Shown here piece after piece: positions 49,710 through 60,889 of a DNA stretch of 64,000 nt (positions within the stretch are counted from its first letter, which is position 1; the number at the start of each line of letters is the position of its first letter). The notes beneath the pieces are model-generated. The model had not been told where the DNA came from, searched no databases, and was given only the letters and a program-made list of their open reading frames with translations. This DNA comes from Xestospongia bergquistia (taxonomy: Eukaryota; Porifera; Demospongiae; Haplosclerida; Petrosiidae): NCBI GenBank assembly GCA_963965975.1, contig OZ014411.1, forward strand, positions 14,028,501 to 14,092,500, read 5' to 3'. A program made the translations under genes and the position numbers.

Positions 49710-50704
49710 ACATGTCAATCTATCTATACCCAACCATTTGAAAATCATAAAACCTGTAATAATGATTTGGGCTACTGTTAACAATAAGAAGTTCAACCTT
49801 CTGTGGTCCATTACCCATTATATGAGCAGTTATATCTAATAAAGAGGAAAAAACCTTATTCACTATGTATAAATGCACTTTTCAAACAGAATGATATAGT
49901 AGATGTAAACAATGTGATAAAGTAATGAGTTATTGCCTGTTAACAGTATTATGAATAATTAATTAGTAATGTCTGGTGGGTGGAGCTAATTATTGATGTG
50001 GTTTGTTCTAATAAATATAGCAATTGTTTTCAAAATAAATTTAGAATGAGTCTCTGCACAATGGGAGGGACATGTCAAATGATTAGAAGGAAAATTAAAA
50101 CAATATGAAAGTGAAACTGTTAGAAGTCGTAAGTTTGGTAGGTGTGGTTAAAATCTTAATCCATTTCATCATTTGTTATGTTCTACTATGAATCCATTTA
50201 ACATATCATACATCCATTCAACATACCATACATCCATTAATATACTATATATCCATTCAACATTACATTTGTCCATTTAGCTGTCATCTGACTCAGCATA
50301 TGACAAGAGACTAACAAAACTAAAAGAGACAATAGAAAAATTATATTCTGTTCTAGAGGCTAAAGACTCAGTCCTGGGCACCAAGGAATGAGAACCCGTA
50401 GAATGTAAAAATCATATCACAGCACTAGAGAACCAGTTAGTGAAGTATGCTACCATGAAGAATGACCAACATAATGTAAGGTAAGTGTGTTGCTAGTAAT
50501 GATTCATTCCTATGTTTCATTCTGGTTCCATAAATTTCATTATTTGATTCTCATGGTTCAGAACAATCTTTTCAAGTTATTTTTCAATCTCACATCATCA
50601 CAAACACATCACTATACTAAAATATTAAAATTATATCAAAATGCTGTAGAGTTCTCTAAGAAATAATAAAGAATTTCAAGAGAAACTGTCTACATTTGAA
50701 ACAA

Positions 50705-51095
50705 ACCTCAATAGGTATATATACATATACATATAATATGGTAATAAAGGTATTGAAGCTACCCTCAATAAGTACAAGTACTTGTACATGTAATATGGTA
50801 GTAATGGTATGGGACTATCCTCAATAGATATACATATATATGTAATCAGGTAACAAGCTATCCTCAATAGGTGTACATGTACATATATATGCAATAAAGT
50901 ATGGAAACTAGCCTCAGTAGGTGCACATATACATTTAATATAGTAATAACGGATGGAAGCTGCCCTCAATACCTATGGAGGGTAGCTTGCATACCATATT
51001 ACATATACATGTACCTATTGAGGGTAGCTTGCATATCAATATTACCATATATACAATATGTACATGTACCTAGGTACACGTACATGTACATGTAA
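50705..51095. repeat. About 60-bp minisatellite that switches orientation
   Basis: Units of the type GAAGCTACCCTCAATAGGTA followed by ACATGTACATGTAATATGGT run forward to about 50970. From 50977 the reverse complement appears (ACCTATGGAGGGTAGCTTGC, CCTATTGAGGGTAGCTTGCA). A long hairpin is possible. Confidence 0.75.
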
Positions 51096-51114
51096 TTTGC
51101 TTATAAAGAAAGAA

Positions 51115-51232
51115 TGACAAATTGTAAGTTTAATGCAAAGATGTGCAGGTTGAAAAGTAGCTAATTATGTTCCAGTTTTAAATTCCATTTCCCTCTCTTT
51201 CATTCTGATAACCTCACTTGTATAGAATGGTT
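51115..51232. repeat. Duplicated block, partner at 54983-55097
   Basis: Both blocks contain AAGTTTAAT-CAAAGATG and TTTTAAATTCCATTTCCCTC TCTTTCATTC and end at a similar acceptor-like TATAG/TACAG followed by AATG. Confidence 0.7.
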
Positions 51233-51762
51233 CACAATATATGGCAGAATGAAGGCAGCAGCTTCTGCTAAGGGTGGAAAAATCAGAATTCAAACGACTT
51301 CCATTTAAATGTTATAGGTGAGTACATATAATACAACTGGTGTGATAATATTGTGTCTAGTTTATCTCTTCAGCCATTTGAACATCAATAGCTGTCTCCT
51401 TCATATCTATACTACTTTCACTAATTCATAATATATACAAACATATTATGATAGGACATTTCAGACTTTATGTTTGTCTGTACAACCAATACTAAAAATC
51501 AATAAACAAAACCAAGCTATATATATACAACACAACAACCAATCAAAATACAAACATATTGTTATAGAAAAAGCTGAAACTGCTAAACTGTTTAGTTTGG
51601 AAGTTTCTGATAGAATATATTATATCTTTTATTGTATATGCACATTGCTTTAAAACTATATTTCTTTCTACTAACAACTTGTAGAATGTTAAAACTACTT
51701 GTATATTTTGAAGATTTCAATTAGTTGTTAATCAAATCAATTAAAAATCAATTAATGTTGAT

Positions 51763-51785
51763 CACGCGTGTACTTGTTTCCCGCC
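51763..51785 (+). promoter_or_regulatory. ACGCGT box plus E2F-like site
   Basis: ACGCGTGTACTTG TTTCCCGCC: an ACGCGT box followed by a perfect E2F consensus TTTCCCGCC. A short open exon (ATG at 51829, MTRFLDNIKVLHFPYFNYK, then GTGAGT) begins about 45 bp downstream. No gene product is recognised. Confidence 0.4.
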
Positions 51786-51828
51786 AAATTTGTCACAAGC
51801 TTGTGTTGACAGGTTGTCAATTTGAAGC

Positions 51829-51885
51829 ATGACGAGATTTCTTGATAATATAAAAGTACTTCATTTTCCATACTTTAATTATAAG
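51829..51885 (+). CDS. Possible short first exon downstream of the E2F-like cluster
   Basis: ATG at 51829 opens MTRFLDNIKVLHFPYFNYK and reaches AAG/GTGAGT. No following exon could be assigned. The intron start (CTCTCCATCCATCTATCTCA and on) is repeated near 52796-52886. Confidence 0.25.
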
Positions 51886-52203
51886 GTGAGTTATCTCTCC
51901 ATCCATCTATCTCACATCTATTCAGCAGTTGTTACAAATAACTCTCTTTTTCTTCCTCTATGTTCTCTACAATTCGCCTCATCGTTGGATCATCTCATAC
52001 TTCGTTGGATCAACTCGTCTCAACGTTGGATAACCTCTCGTCGCTGGATCATCTTTTTCATTTTAGTTATGTCATCTTTATCTTTTTTTTTTTGTTCTCA
52101 AAGTTTTTAGTTTTATTTTATAATTTTTGTCAATTGATTTTTTGAATTTTTAAATAAAGTTTTCCTTTCACTTCGTTTCTACAGGACTCAACTGTTCTTC
52201 TCT

Positions 52204-52400
52204 GACGTCTTCTGATGATCTTGACTGTTCTGCTCTGATGTCTTCTGATGTTCTTGACTGTTCTTCTCTGATGTCTTCTGATGTTCTTGACTGTTCTTCT
52301 CTGATGTCTTCTGATGTTCTTGACTGTTCTTCTCTGATGTCTTCTGATGTTCTTGACTGTTCTTCTCTGATGTCTTCTGATGTTTTTAACTGTTCTTCTC
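52204..52400. repeat. 33-bp minisatellite, about six units
   Basis: Units of TCTGATGTCTTCTGATGTTC TTGACTGTTCTTC type, open in frame as an 11-residue repeat (MSSDVLDCSSL). It is probably not protein-coding. Confidence 0.9.
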
Positions 52401-52568
52401 TGACGTTCTCTAGATGTAAAAGATGAGTCGCTCTCCTGCTTGGTCTCTTCTGTCTTCCTTCAAGCCTTCTTTCCTCTTCTTTTTTTATTTTTATTTTTTA
52501 AATTTTATTTTGGGCTATTCAGTCCATACATCATACACACACTCATACAAATCCTATTAATTATCTCC

Positions 52569-52636
52569 TCCCTGCCGCTCGGCGGCCCAAAAATTTTTTT
52601 TTAATATCTCGGGCCGCCGAGTGGCGGGGAGGAGCT
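52569..52636. repeat. GC-rich 24-bp inverted repeat
   Basis: CTCCTCCCTGCCGCTCGGCG GCCC pairs with GGGCCGCCGAGTGGCGGGGA GGAG across a loop of about 22 nt rich in T. It is one of very few GC-rich spots in an AT-rich region. Confidence 0.8.
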
Positions 52637-52795
52637 CTGATCTTCTAGGGTGCGTGTGTGTGTGCTGTGTGTGTATGTATTGTTGGTCCCTTTTCACTTC
52701 CTCTGTCTCTCTTCACTTTCTATCCATTCATTGTCTTCATCAGTTCAGTTAATAACTACTTTTTTCTTTCCTTGCAGGAGCAGCACTGTTGAAGA

Positions 52796-52886
52796 AGGTG
52801 AGCTATTTCTCCATCCATTCATCTCATTCACTCTTTAGCAATCCAGTTGTTACAACTAACTCTCTCTTTCTTTCTCTATGTTCTCT
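52796..52886. repeat. Duplicate of the sequence at 51885-51970
   Basis: AAGGTGAGCTATTTCTCCAT and on to CAGTTGTTACAACTAACTCT with CTATGTTCTCTAC matches the donor and intron start after 51885. Confidence 0.65.
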
Positions 52887-53314
52887 ACTTGTGGAGTTAC
52901 TGGACTCTTGTGGACTTTCATCTACTAAAACTGTCTTATTTTAAGTTTTTTTTTTCATTTTTATTGTATTTTTTATGTTTGGAGTTTGTTAGTATGTTGG
53001 TAGTACCAAAAAATATTAATTTTTTTACTAAAATTTGTCAAAAGTCAATTACCTTAATTTCAGTTATATTTTAGCTTGATTAACTTTAGAGAATCACCAA
53101 CTTAGAAATTTTGATTCTAGATTTAATGTAACTTTGAAAACTGAATCAATTTTAATCTTTACTAAACAACTACAATCATACTGAATGAATTCTTATCAAT
53201 TATTTTATCATTACTATTTTTTTAACCAAAAGTTAAATTATTTCATTAATTTTTTTAATAATTAAAATAAAAACCTATTAAAAGTGTTTTGCTGTTCTTG
53301 TAAGCTTTTTGCTG

Positions 53315-53384
53315 AACGCGTGTGCTGCTGTTATGTTTTCCCGCCATAATGTCATATTTTCCCGCCATAATGATAGGTCACGCG
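53315..53384 (+). promoter_or_regulatory. Second ACGCGT/E2F-like cluster (two E2F sites)
   Basis: ACGCGT near 53316, TTTCCCGCC at 53337-53345 and 53358-53366 (each followed by ATAATG), and another ACGCGT near 53379. It has the same combination as 51763-51785. Confidence 0.4.
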
Positions 53385-53529
53385 TTTGCTGTTCCTCACT
53401 AGTCGTGTGCTGATAATCTAGTAATAGATTCTCTGCAGACCCTCGTTGATTGAACTCTTCACCAATTGAAATTTTAATTTCTGTTTCAGCGTTATTTTTA
53501 ATTAAGTTTTTTCAGGTAATTATTTTTTA

Positions 53530-54480
53530 TTCTTGATTTTAATCATTAAAATAAATGTTTATTTGTCATTTAACTTGTTTGTTGTATTTTACAAAGTTCA
53601 GTACTTTCACAAGATATCAACAAACTGGATGAGATCAATAGAGATTAGAGAGACTGCATAATCACTGTCAACTTCCAACTCAAAGATCTTCCTCTCTGTA
53701 TATTAAGTGTTACTACTTGATGATATATACTAGTATAATGCAGTAACATGTCTAAATAACAAATATACAATTTTATTTATGGTAAATATAAAAATGTAAA
53801 GTTTGGCAATAAAACAGCTTTATTTGGAATCGTATTAAATGATACATTTTAAAGTACAGAGTGTTGACCATTTGTGGTTAAAGAGTGCAGTTTATGGTCA
53901 ATGAATTGGGTATGCCCAAATGATGTTGTACTTGACTAGTTGGTATTGGTGATAAAACAAATGTCTCAACTTGATGATACACACAACATATCTTCTAGAC
54001 AAAATGTACCAGTACTGTCTGGACAGTGGTAGGATTTGTCACCAATGTCATAAGAATAAATACAATGAGTCATAATGTTACAATCAGTACTATAGTCACA
54101 TGATGACATAGAGGACACTGGAAAGTATTGATTGTTTAGATGATCAGTTAATATAGTTGAGTTAGGACATGTCTTATTACAGCCACTTACAAGATAACAA
54201 GAATTTTCTGTTAGATGACATATTCAGTGAGGACCACCAACCATATATGGTGCATAGCATAATAATTAACTAGATCTCCACCTACTATTTATAAGTATTA
54301 TTAATAGTTATATATTTGTGACAATCAATAGATACTGGTATCAATGGAGTGTCCTGATAGTACATTTTGTCACAACAATTTTATTGACTTTGTAGTCATA
54401 ACATGTGTTTATACTGTCACTACTATTTTCATACAATAGTCATCTCTGCATTAATAATTTTTGTTCAAACAAAATCAATG
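53530..54480. other. No gene recognised
   Basis: AT-rich sequence with short open stretches only. I see no repeat structure, splice-consistent exon or RNA gene that I can support. Confidence 0.4.
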
Positions 54481-54579
54481 GGACCAGTCTATATGAAATA
54501 TTAATAATACACAAAGCTTTGGTCTTCAAAGAATAATCCAATTACTCTTTAAATTTTGGATTACCTTTATTCCATTCCA

Positions 54580-54912
54580 TGTCCTCGACGTTACTCTATG
54601 ATCACCATGACAAGCATACCTCTAAGCATGAGTCTCTGCATAAGTTTTATATCGTATTGTCTCACATACGTAAGGAATTAACTTATTCTGCTGTAGTATA
54701 CACAAATATCATTTTAATGATTTTGGGTTGACTTTCTTTGTCGACACTTTAGCGGCAGTAGCTCCAAATTCACCAGATGCCACAGTCTGACTTATTGTCT
54801 CCCAGAACTGATCAATACAGGAGATATGTCTGAATATCAACCATTTGCCTAATGTTGGTCCTCTGGCATTGCAGTGAGCTGCACCATTGACATAATACCC
54901 TGGGGATCTTCA
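54580..54912 (-). pseudogene. UPF0696/C11orf68-like (DUF1917) fragment
   Basis: The minus strand from 54912 to 54709 is open for more than 60 codons: GYYVNGAAHCNARGP, then GKWLIFRHISCIDQFWETIS, then GEFGATAAKVSTKK and a TGA. The order GKWLIF...ID.FW..I...V..G.FG..AKVS is what I recall of the UPF0696 family. A second piece at about 54580-54680 reads IRYKTYAETHA, a stop, then RYACHGDHRV, like the family's YKT..T..G.Y part. A stop and the missing flanks argue for a decayed copy. The function of the family is unknown to me. Confidence 0.45.
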
Positions 54913-54982
54913 TTAAAGTAGGCGGGTCTTTACTTTTTAACTCCTTTTTCAATTGTCCCTTGTGTAAGAAGCAGCGTTAAAA

Positions 54983-55097
54983 GACAATTTATAAGTTTAA
55001 TACAAAGATGAACAGGTCTGAAAGTGGCTTGTTTATGTTCCTATTTTAAATTCCATTTCCCTCTCTTTCATTCAAATACTTCACTTCTACAGAATGT
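54983..55097. repeat. Duplicated block, partner at 51115-51232
   Basis: See 51115-51232: the same pyrimidine-rich stretch and acceptor-like end. Confidence 0.65.
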
Positions 55098-55380
55098 TGT
55101 AAGTTATTATTAATTAACCACCTTGTTACTATGACAACTGTTGCTGTAGTAACCCTATCTCTTGGCTCATTATTCAATAGGAGCTGTAGCATAGTCCTTT
55201 ACATCTATGATATCTACTTCAGTAACAGAGAATGGAGCTGCTAATAGAAGAGTAATACACTGTATGTACATGTACATGTATATCATTACATGTAACCAAC
55301 TATAGCCATTAATGAGTGAATTGTTTATATATAATAATTGTTACTGGCTATACAGTAGTAATAGTTACATGTTGTGTATA

Positions 55381-55513
55381 AAAGTGCCAGTAATTGAATG
55401 CCATACTTTAATGTGAAATTAATACATTTAGGTTCCAATGTTTAAGGTTTAGGGTCTAGAGTATATAATATTAATTTCACATTAAAGTATGACATTCTAT
55501 TACTGGCACTTTA
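55381..55513. mobile_element. Foldback MITE, about 133 bp with 43-bp arms
   Basis: AAAGTGCCAGTAATTGAATG CCATACTTTAATGTG starts a 43-bp arm whose reverse complement ends at 55510 (TACTGGCACTTT) with two mismatches. The loop is about 47 nt. No clear target duplication. A diverged relative lies at about 7235-7360. Confidence 0.75.
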
Positions 55514-55591
55514 GACACTGCCATAATTATATGTCATTGTAAATATAACATTGATTTTTATTCTGTTCTTGTTTCATGATCATTGAACTCA

Positions 55592-55652
55592 ACATAGTGA
55601 TACTCTCAAACAACTACAGTGTGAAATTGAGAAACTTAAATTAGAGAACAAA
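55592..55652 (+). pseudogene. Coiled-coil exon fragment
   Basis: After ACATAG the frame reads DTLKQLQCEIEKLKLENK and meets GTAATG. It resembles the coiled-coil pieces at 50280 and 61086. Confidence 0.35.
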
Positions 55653-56225
55653 GGTAATGTTACTGTATTCCATTATATATGTGATATTGATGTCTTTGTT
55701 TAGAGTTAAATTTTAAACTAGTCATGTGCAGGTGTGGTCAAACACAATCAAATTAGATTACTAGTTATTGAATGTATTTTACATGTAACTGGGTCAATGT
55801 AGATTGTGACTACCCACATTTGTATATACATACTTCAGACTGTGTTCTCTAACTATTATAGACTTTTCAGACTAAGTCTTTTCTATAGCTACAAAGAGTA
55901 GACAGAGTTATATTGAACTGCTTTAACTCGGCAAACACAGCACTGATAGCCACCAAACTATTGTGGACAGTAGAAGAATTTCTGTACTTCTTAAGAATAC
56001 TGCCAAAAGGAGCGTCAAACGAACAAAAAGCTTACAAGTCTGAATAACCTTTGAAAAAAAGCACAGCTTTCAGTGAAGACTCGAGAATTCATTAAAAACC
56101 TCTTGCATATAGGTTATGACATTTTCTAAATTTAAAAAAAAACTTTAAAAAATTAGTTTATCAATTTAGACAGTACATTTCAAGTGATGACTTACCTGGT
56201 AAATGGCTAATTGTAGAATGTACAT

Positions 56226-56318
56226 ATAAATTATATTAACTATTTATTAACTATATATTAACTATTTATTAACTATATAATAACTATTTATTAACTATAT
56301 ATTAACTATATATTAACT
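56226..56318. repeat. AT-rich tandem repeat
   Basis: TATATTAACTATTTATTAAC-type units of 20-22 bp, about four copies with changes. Confidence 0.8.
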
Positions 56319-56885
56319 TGGTAGCATGTTAGGCCTGGGCAGATTATTCCCAAATTTTAACCCATTATTCTATTCCCTTATTCCTAGTAAACTATCCTAT
56401 TATTCCCTTATACATAGCTAGTATTACCAATTATTCTCAATAATTATGATGTTTTCACATTTTCTGTTATGTTGAAGAATTTTTTTAAGAAGAGGTAGAA
56501 ACATACAAAATTATCTGTTAAACTGTGACATTAAGGAGGCTTCCACATAATCACAGAGAGAAGCATCTTGCACGTTGCAGAAAGTGTTATTTAGTAAAGA
56601 GAAGCAGATATTAAAATGGAATCTGAATCCATCCAGTAGCCACTGTCATCCATTTCTGTTAGTCTACACAACGAACACGTGTTAGCTCATGTGATTAATT
56701 AAACTGCCTATCCAGTAGGCCAGTGGCCCAGTACCCACCTATTTGAAAATATGAAAATTCCTAAGTCTAGTGTATATATGTGGACATAACTGAGAGTGTA
56801 TGAGATTTCAGCTTCATGTCAGACCCCTTGATTCCACATTATAAATCTAATTTACATATTTACATTATTTTAATTACTATTATAG

Positions 56886-57014
56886 TGAGGATGATGTAGT
56901 TGTTCCCTCACTATCACATTATGATGATTTTACTGAACAAGTTAAAAAAGAGATGATGTTTGAGTTTGAAGCAAGTAAAATTATGAAATTCCAACAAAAT
57001 TTTGTATTATATAG
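56886..57014 (+). CDS. Isolated open exon-like stretch, unassigned
   Basis: Following TATAG the frame reads EDDVVVPSLSHYDDFTEQVK and continues with KKEMMFEFEASKIMKFQQNF to a GTAC site. It is charged and helical with no stop. I do not recognise it. Confidence 0.3.
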
Positions 57015-57545
57015 TGGTACAGTATAATGTTATTATTTCACAATGATAGTCTTCTTAAATCTACATACAAATTATAATTGAATAATTTGCTGTATTAGTA
57101 GATATTGATATTTCAGGTAAACCATGTGTCATTTATACTTAATTACTAGTTCCCCTGTCCTTGTCCATAACATGTGTGTCATGTACTGTAGTTTATTCCA
57201 CATTTCAATATTTACTAGAGGACATGACTGATGATATTAAATATGAATTGTTTACTACTACAGTGTAATTCCATATAATAATTATATTATTATAATTATA
57301 TAGGTCTATATAAAACTAGGTACTTTACTAACATAAAGATGATACCAATGAGTAAGTAATCTATTGTATTCTCTAATTAATAGTATTATGTATTTTAAAT
57401 ACAATAGAAGTTACAGATTGGTACTATACATTTGTCAGAGGTGGAATATTAAAAATTTAAAACCTACCAAATAAGTAAATTGAACACATCTCTTGTGAAG
57501 CTTGTCTGTTGAATTTTTTTTAATTTTGACAATAGAAAATTTTGA

Positions 57546-60500
57546 CAGAAAACGTACATCAAGTTATGGAAATTGAGAAGATGCTCTTGATTTACAAGTA
57601 CCTGAGACCCAAGCTATTGTATTGTTTGAAGATAATGTTATTATCCAACAACTGAAGAAGTGTATGGACCTGATCTTGAGGTAAGCATTAATTAGACTAT
57701 TACCTTATTTGGGCTTATTTTAGATGATAATACAAGAAGCCACTTACTGGTTAGTTTATGTTTGTTTCTATAGTAACCTGACCACACCTCCTTTAGAACC
57801 AGTCATTGCTCCTGTTTAAATTTAATTTTTTTCACCAAGAGGAGGAGTTAACATGTAGTAACAACATACAAAATAAATTGATTTAAACAGGTTTGCAAAT
57901 AATCTTTAACTAGGTTTTTAGTTGATATAATTGATAGTCCAGAGTTAATCCAAAATGTGTCTATTAAAAGACATCATCATCATTACAAGGTAAGTGTTAC
58001 ATGTCAATATGTACATGTTTATATGTTTTGTTTGTTGACCAGTTTTTATTTAGACTCATCTTAATATGTTTGTAGGAGGAAATAAAAATATGAGTTGTAT
58101 AATTATATTAATAATTAAAGGAGTTCATTTCATTGTGATTAGTTGAGATATATGGATACACTGTTCACAGTACAAGAGGTTAGTATTTCAGATACCACCC
58201 CCTCAATAATTAACATGTAAATTCTAGCAAGGAGTTAGTATAAAGTGTGTGCCCCTCTCATTAGTTCCACTTGATTCTAAAGACAAGTCATGTCTCATCA
58301 ATGTATATGACATTCCAGGTCAGTAGGTGTGGTTATTTATATAATCATGTCATGGTCAATATAATGCTCTCTAACTATGTGATGATCTACAATTAATGCT
58401 AATATTAATATCAACAGATTAATTATCACTGTATTAATTTGTATTTGCATGTCATAGTCACCTGATGAACATGTTGTTAATGTAATAGTCACATGATATG
58501 TCATTTATAGGTCATGTGAACTTTTCTGATGAGGTGAAGCAGTCTCTGTATTGCGTGATAATAATAATAGATACATCATAAGAAGTCAGTCACTCCTATT
58601 AATATATTCTAATAATATATTATCAGGTTATGATGAATATAGAGAGACTATTAAAACATGTTGTACAAGAGATGTTAGCTATTACAATATGTATTAATAA
58701 AAGTGGTATGTTTATGTGAAGGAGCCTATATCCTCACAAAGAAGCCTTCTTTGTAAGTCTATAGGTTTCTAGTATATGATATATTGTTATGTAGACTGAT
58801 ATTGATATACCTCCTCTTAATGTTTATTGTAAACTCAAATATACTTTGGAGGAAATAATCACTTTATTAATTAAAGTTAGTAAATTTATGAGATGACTCC
58901 TGTTATTAATATATTTTATTAGCTTATACTCAGAGTCATTAGAAGGTTTAGTCACCTCTCCACTGCTAGTCAACATCTGTTTTAGTTCCAGTCAATATGA
59001 CTTGTTTTAAACTTGAATCTTTTGTTAAACCTTTATGTTGATATGTATTGTAAGGACATGATATAGTTTTTAAGGAAATGTCCCGAAATGTCTAATGTCT
59101 AATCTAATAAATGTCTACTGCCATAATGTCTACTTCCATAATGTCTAATCCCATAATGTCTACTTCCATAATGTCTAATCCCATAATGTCTACTCCCATA
59201 ATGTCTAATCCCATAATGTCTACTCCCATAATGTCTAATTCCATAATGTCTACTCCCATAATGTCTAATCCAATAGTGTCTAATTCCATAATGTCTAATC
59301 CCATAGTGTCTAACAGATGATAACTGAGTGATAATGAATTGATTGTAATTAGCTATCTAATCTAAAAAGTATACCTAAAATCTGAATGAAACAACACAGT
59401 GTCTAATTGCAGAAACTCTTGTTATATTAAAACCTCAGTTATCACCTGTTAGATATTATGGGATTAGACATTTTGGGAATGACTCGAAGACATGTACACT
59501 TTGTATATGTGGAGGTTTTTTAGTAGTGGAATTTGCTAAGAGACTGTAGATTTAATTTTATAAAACAAAGTTATTTATTATAACAAAATATCATATTATG
59601 TATGTATTATATTTTTAGGTATACATTACAAGAAACAACCTTCAACTGAATAATTTGTTGAATTTATCTCAGAATCTCTGTAAATCATTAGTTTGTTGCT
59701 ATAGTAACCATCATGTGACCTCATTTAGATACATGATATTTGCTCAGACAGTATACAATTTTACCTCAAGTTGAGGAAACTATTGATCATTACTCTAATT
59801 TAATGGGTGTGGTCTTGTATAGGTATATATTTGAGTAAAGGAGGAGTCCAGATAAATATTATGTCATTATTTTGTTCAATATGTCAATGATTCTTTAGTA
59901 AAACAAGAGGTATGTTATTATAAAATAGATTATATCTGTAATATAATAATTATCATATTATTAGATCTAATTATCATTTGTATTAATATATCCTTACACC
60001 TGTTTATGGAACTAAGACAAAAGTGTCCATCCATTATATTATTGTGTGTCTATTTTCCTTTTTTATGTATCTATTGTACTTTGTGTATCTATTTATTATA
60101 GATGGAGCAGAGATCTTTAGATGTTCTTGATAAGGAGTTAGGAGAAACCATGTTATCAAATGATCACAATGGACCTCTTATGGTACATATCACTAAATTG
60201 TATCCAACACAAGATGCTACAAAATTCCATGCTTTTGAAAATGTTATTAGTGGAACATGTGAGTAATCATGTGACTGATAAATGCTGTAATATATAGTAG
60301 TAAAGGTGTTAGGTGAGAACTATATAATAGAAGATTAAAAGGTGTGTTCTGTTGGACCTCTTTGGGTTACTGTGGTGAGGTAGGTGGAGCTGTTTAATTG
60401 ATGTTGTTTTATTAGAGTGGTGGATATTCTGTTGAAATCAATTTAGCTCTAGCTGGTAATTTTGTTCTTATTAAAGGAGTTGATCCTGCAATTACCATGA

Positions 60501-60812
60501 CAGCAATAATCACGCAAATCAGTAGTTGCAATGATGTTAGAGTTTAAAGGTCATGTTGTAATAATATCAATTTTATTATAATAGGTCCAGATATTTGGTT
60601 GCTTAGGCAATTATTAAAATAGATGCTGAACAAGGAAATTTAATGTGAGCTATCCTTTACTTGTTAAAATGTTAGTAATATATTATGATAACAATAGATG
60701 TATGTGTGTTTAGGTTGAGGAGAGTGGTGAACATGTGATATTAGGGACGGGAGAACTGTACTTGGATTGTGTGATGTATGACTTGTGTAATATTTATTTT
60801 GAAATTAGTAAG
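57546..60812 (+). pseudogene. EFTUD2-like: U5 snRNP GTPase (EFTUD2/Snu114), decayed copy B
   Basis: Pieces in family order: 57590-57680 (frameshift, then YYPTTEEVYGPDLE); 57724-57749 (truncated IIQE); 57914-57989 (SPELIQNVSIKRHHH, +1 T shift); 58228-58318 (GVSIKCVPLS... with YDIPG where G3 should be DTPG); 58511-58579 (HVNFSDEVKQSLY then stop); 58627-58706 (MMNIERLLKHVVQEMLAITI, INKSG where G4 NKID is expected); 58797-58877 (IPPLNVYCKLKYTLEEII); 58924-59020 (SPLLVNICFSSSQY then stops); about 59620-59690 (FVEFISESL with stops); 59822-59900 (IYLSKGGVQINI); 60102-60258 (NGPLMVHITKLYPTQDATKF); 60419-60540 (INLALAGNFVLIKGVD); 60717-60808 ([20 protein letters not shown]). Multiple stops and lost GTPase residues mark a pseudogene. 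Confidence 0.85.
59075..59490. mobile_element. MITE-like element carrying a 15-bp minisatellite
   Basis: Ends AATGTCCCGAAATGTCTAAT and (reverse) AATCCCATAATATC / TCATTCCCAAAATGTCTAAT are inverted relatives. Inside, 59110-59310 holds about a dozen CCCATAATGTCTAAT or CTACT units, the same motif as the ends. It sits in an intron position of EFTUD2-like copy B. Confidence 0.55.
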
Positions 60813-60889
60813 CCTCTCCTAATTAAATAGTTATTCCCCTCATTAGATATTAAAAAACACTGATCTGGTATTTTTATTTTGTGCAACAG

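Larger units (their letters stand above)
49990..51310 (+). pseudogene. Scattered coiled-coil exon fragments, unassigned
   Basis: Pieces with heptad-like character sit between splice-like sites: about 50078-50130 (LEGKLKQYESETVRSRK after an in-frame stop), 50280-50480 (LSSDSAYDKRLTKLKETIEK..., stop at the TGA near 50389), and about 50650-50714 (SSLRNNKEFQEKLSTFETNL). Similar pieces occur at 55592-55652 and 61086-61180. They may come from one large coiled-coil gene. The family is not recognisable. Confidence 0.4.

Noticed and set aside
52238-52426. Repeat protein MSSDVLDCSSL
   Set aside because: A minisatellite translation; the frame ends soon after the repeat and lacks a start context or domain.
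59104-59320. Repeat proteins of IMSNP or DIMG type
   Set aside because: They are translations of the 15-bp minisatellite with no real coding context.
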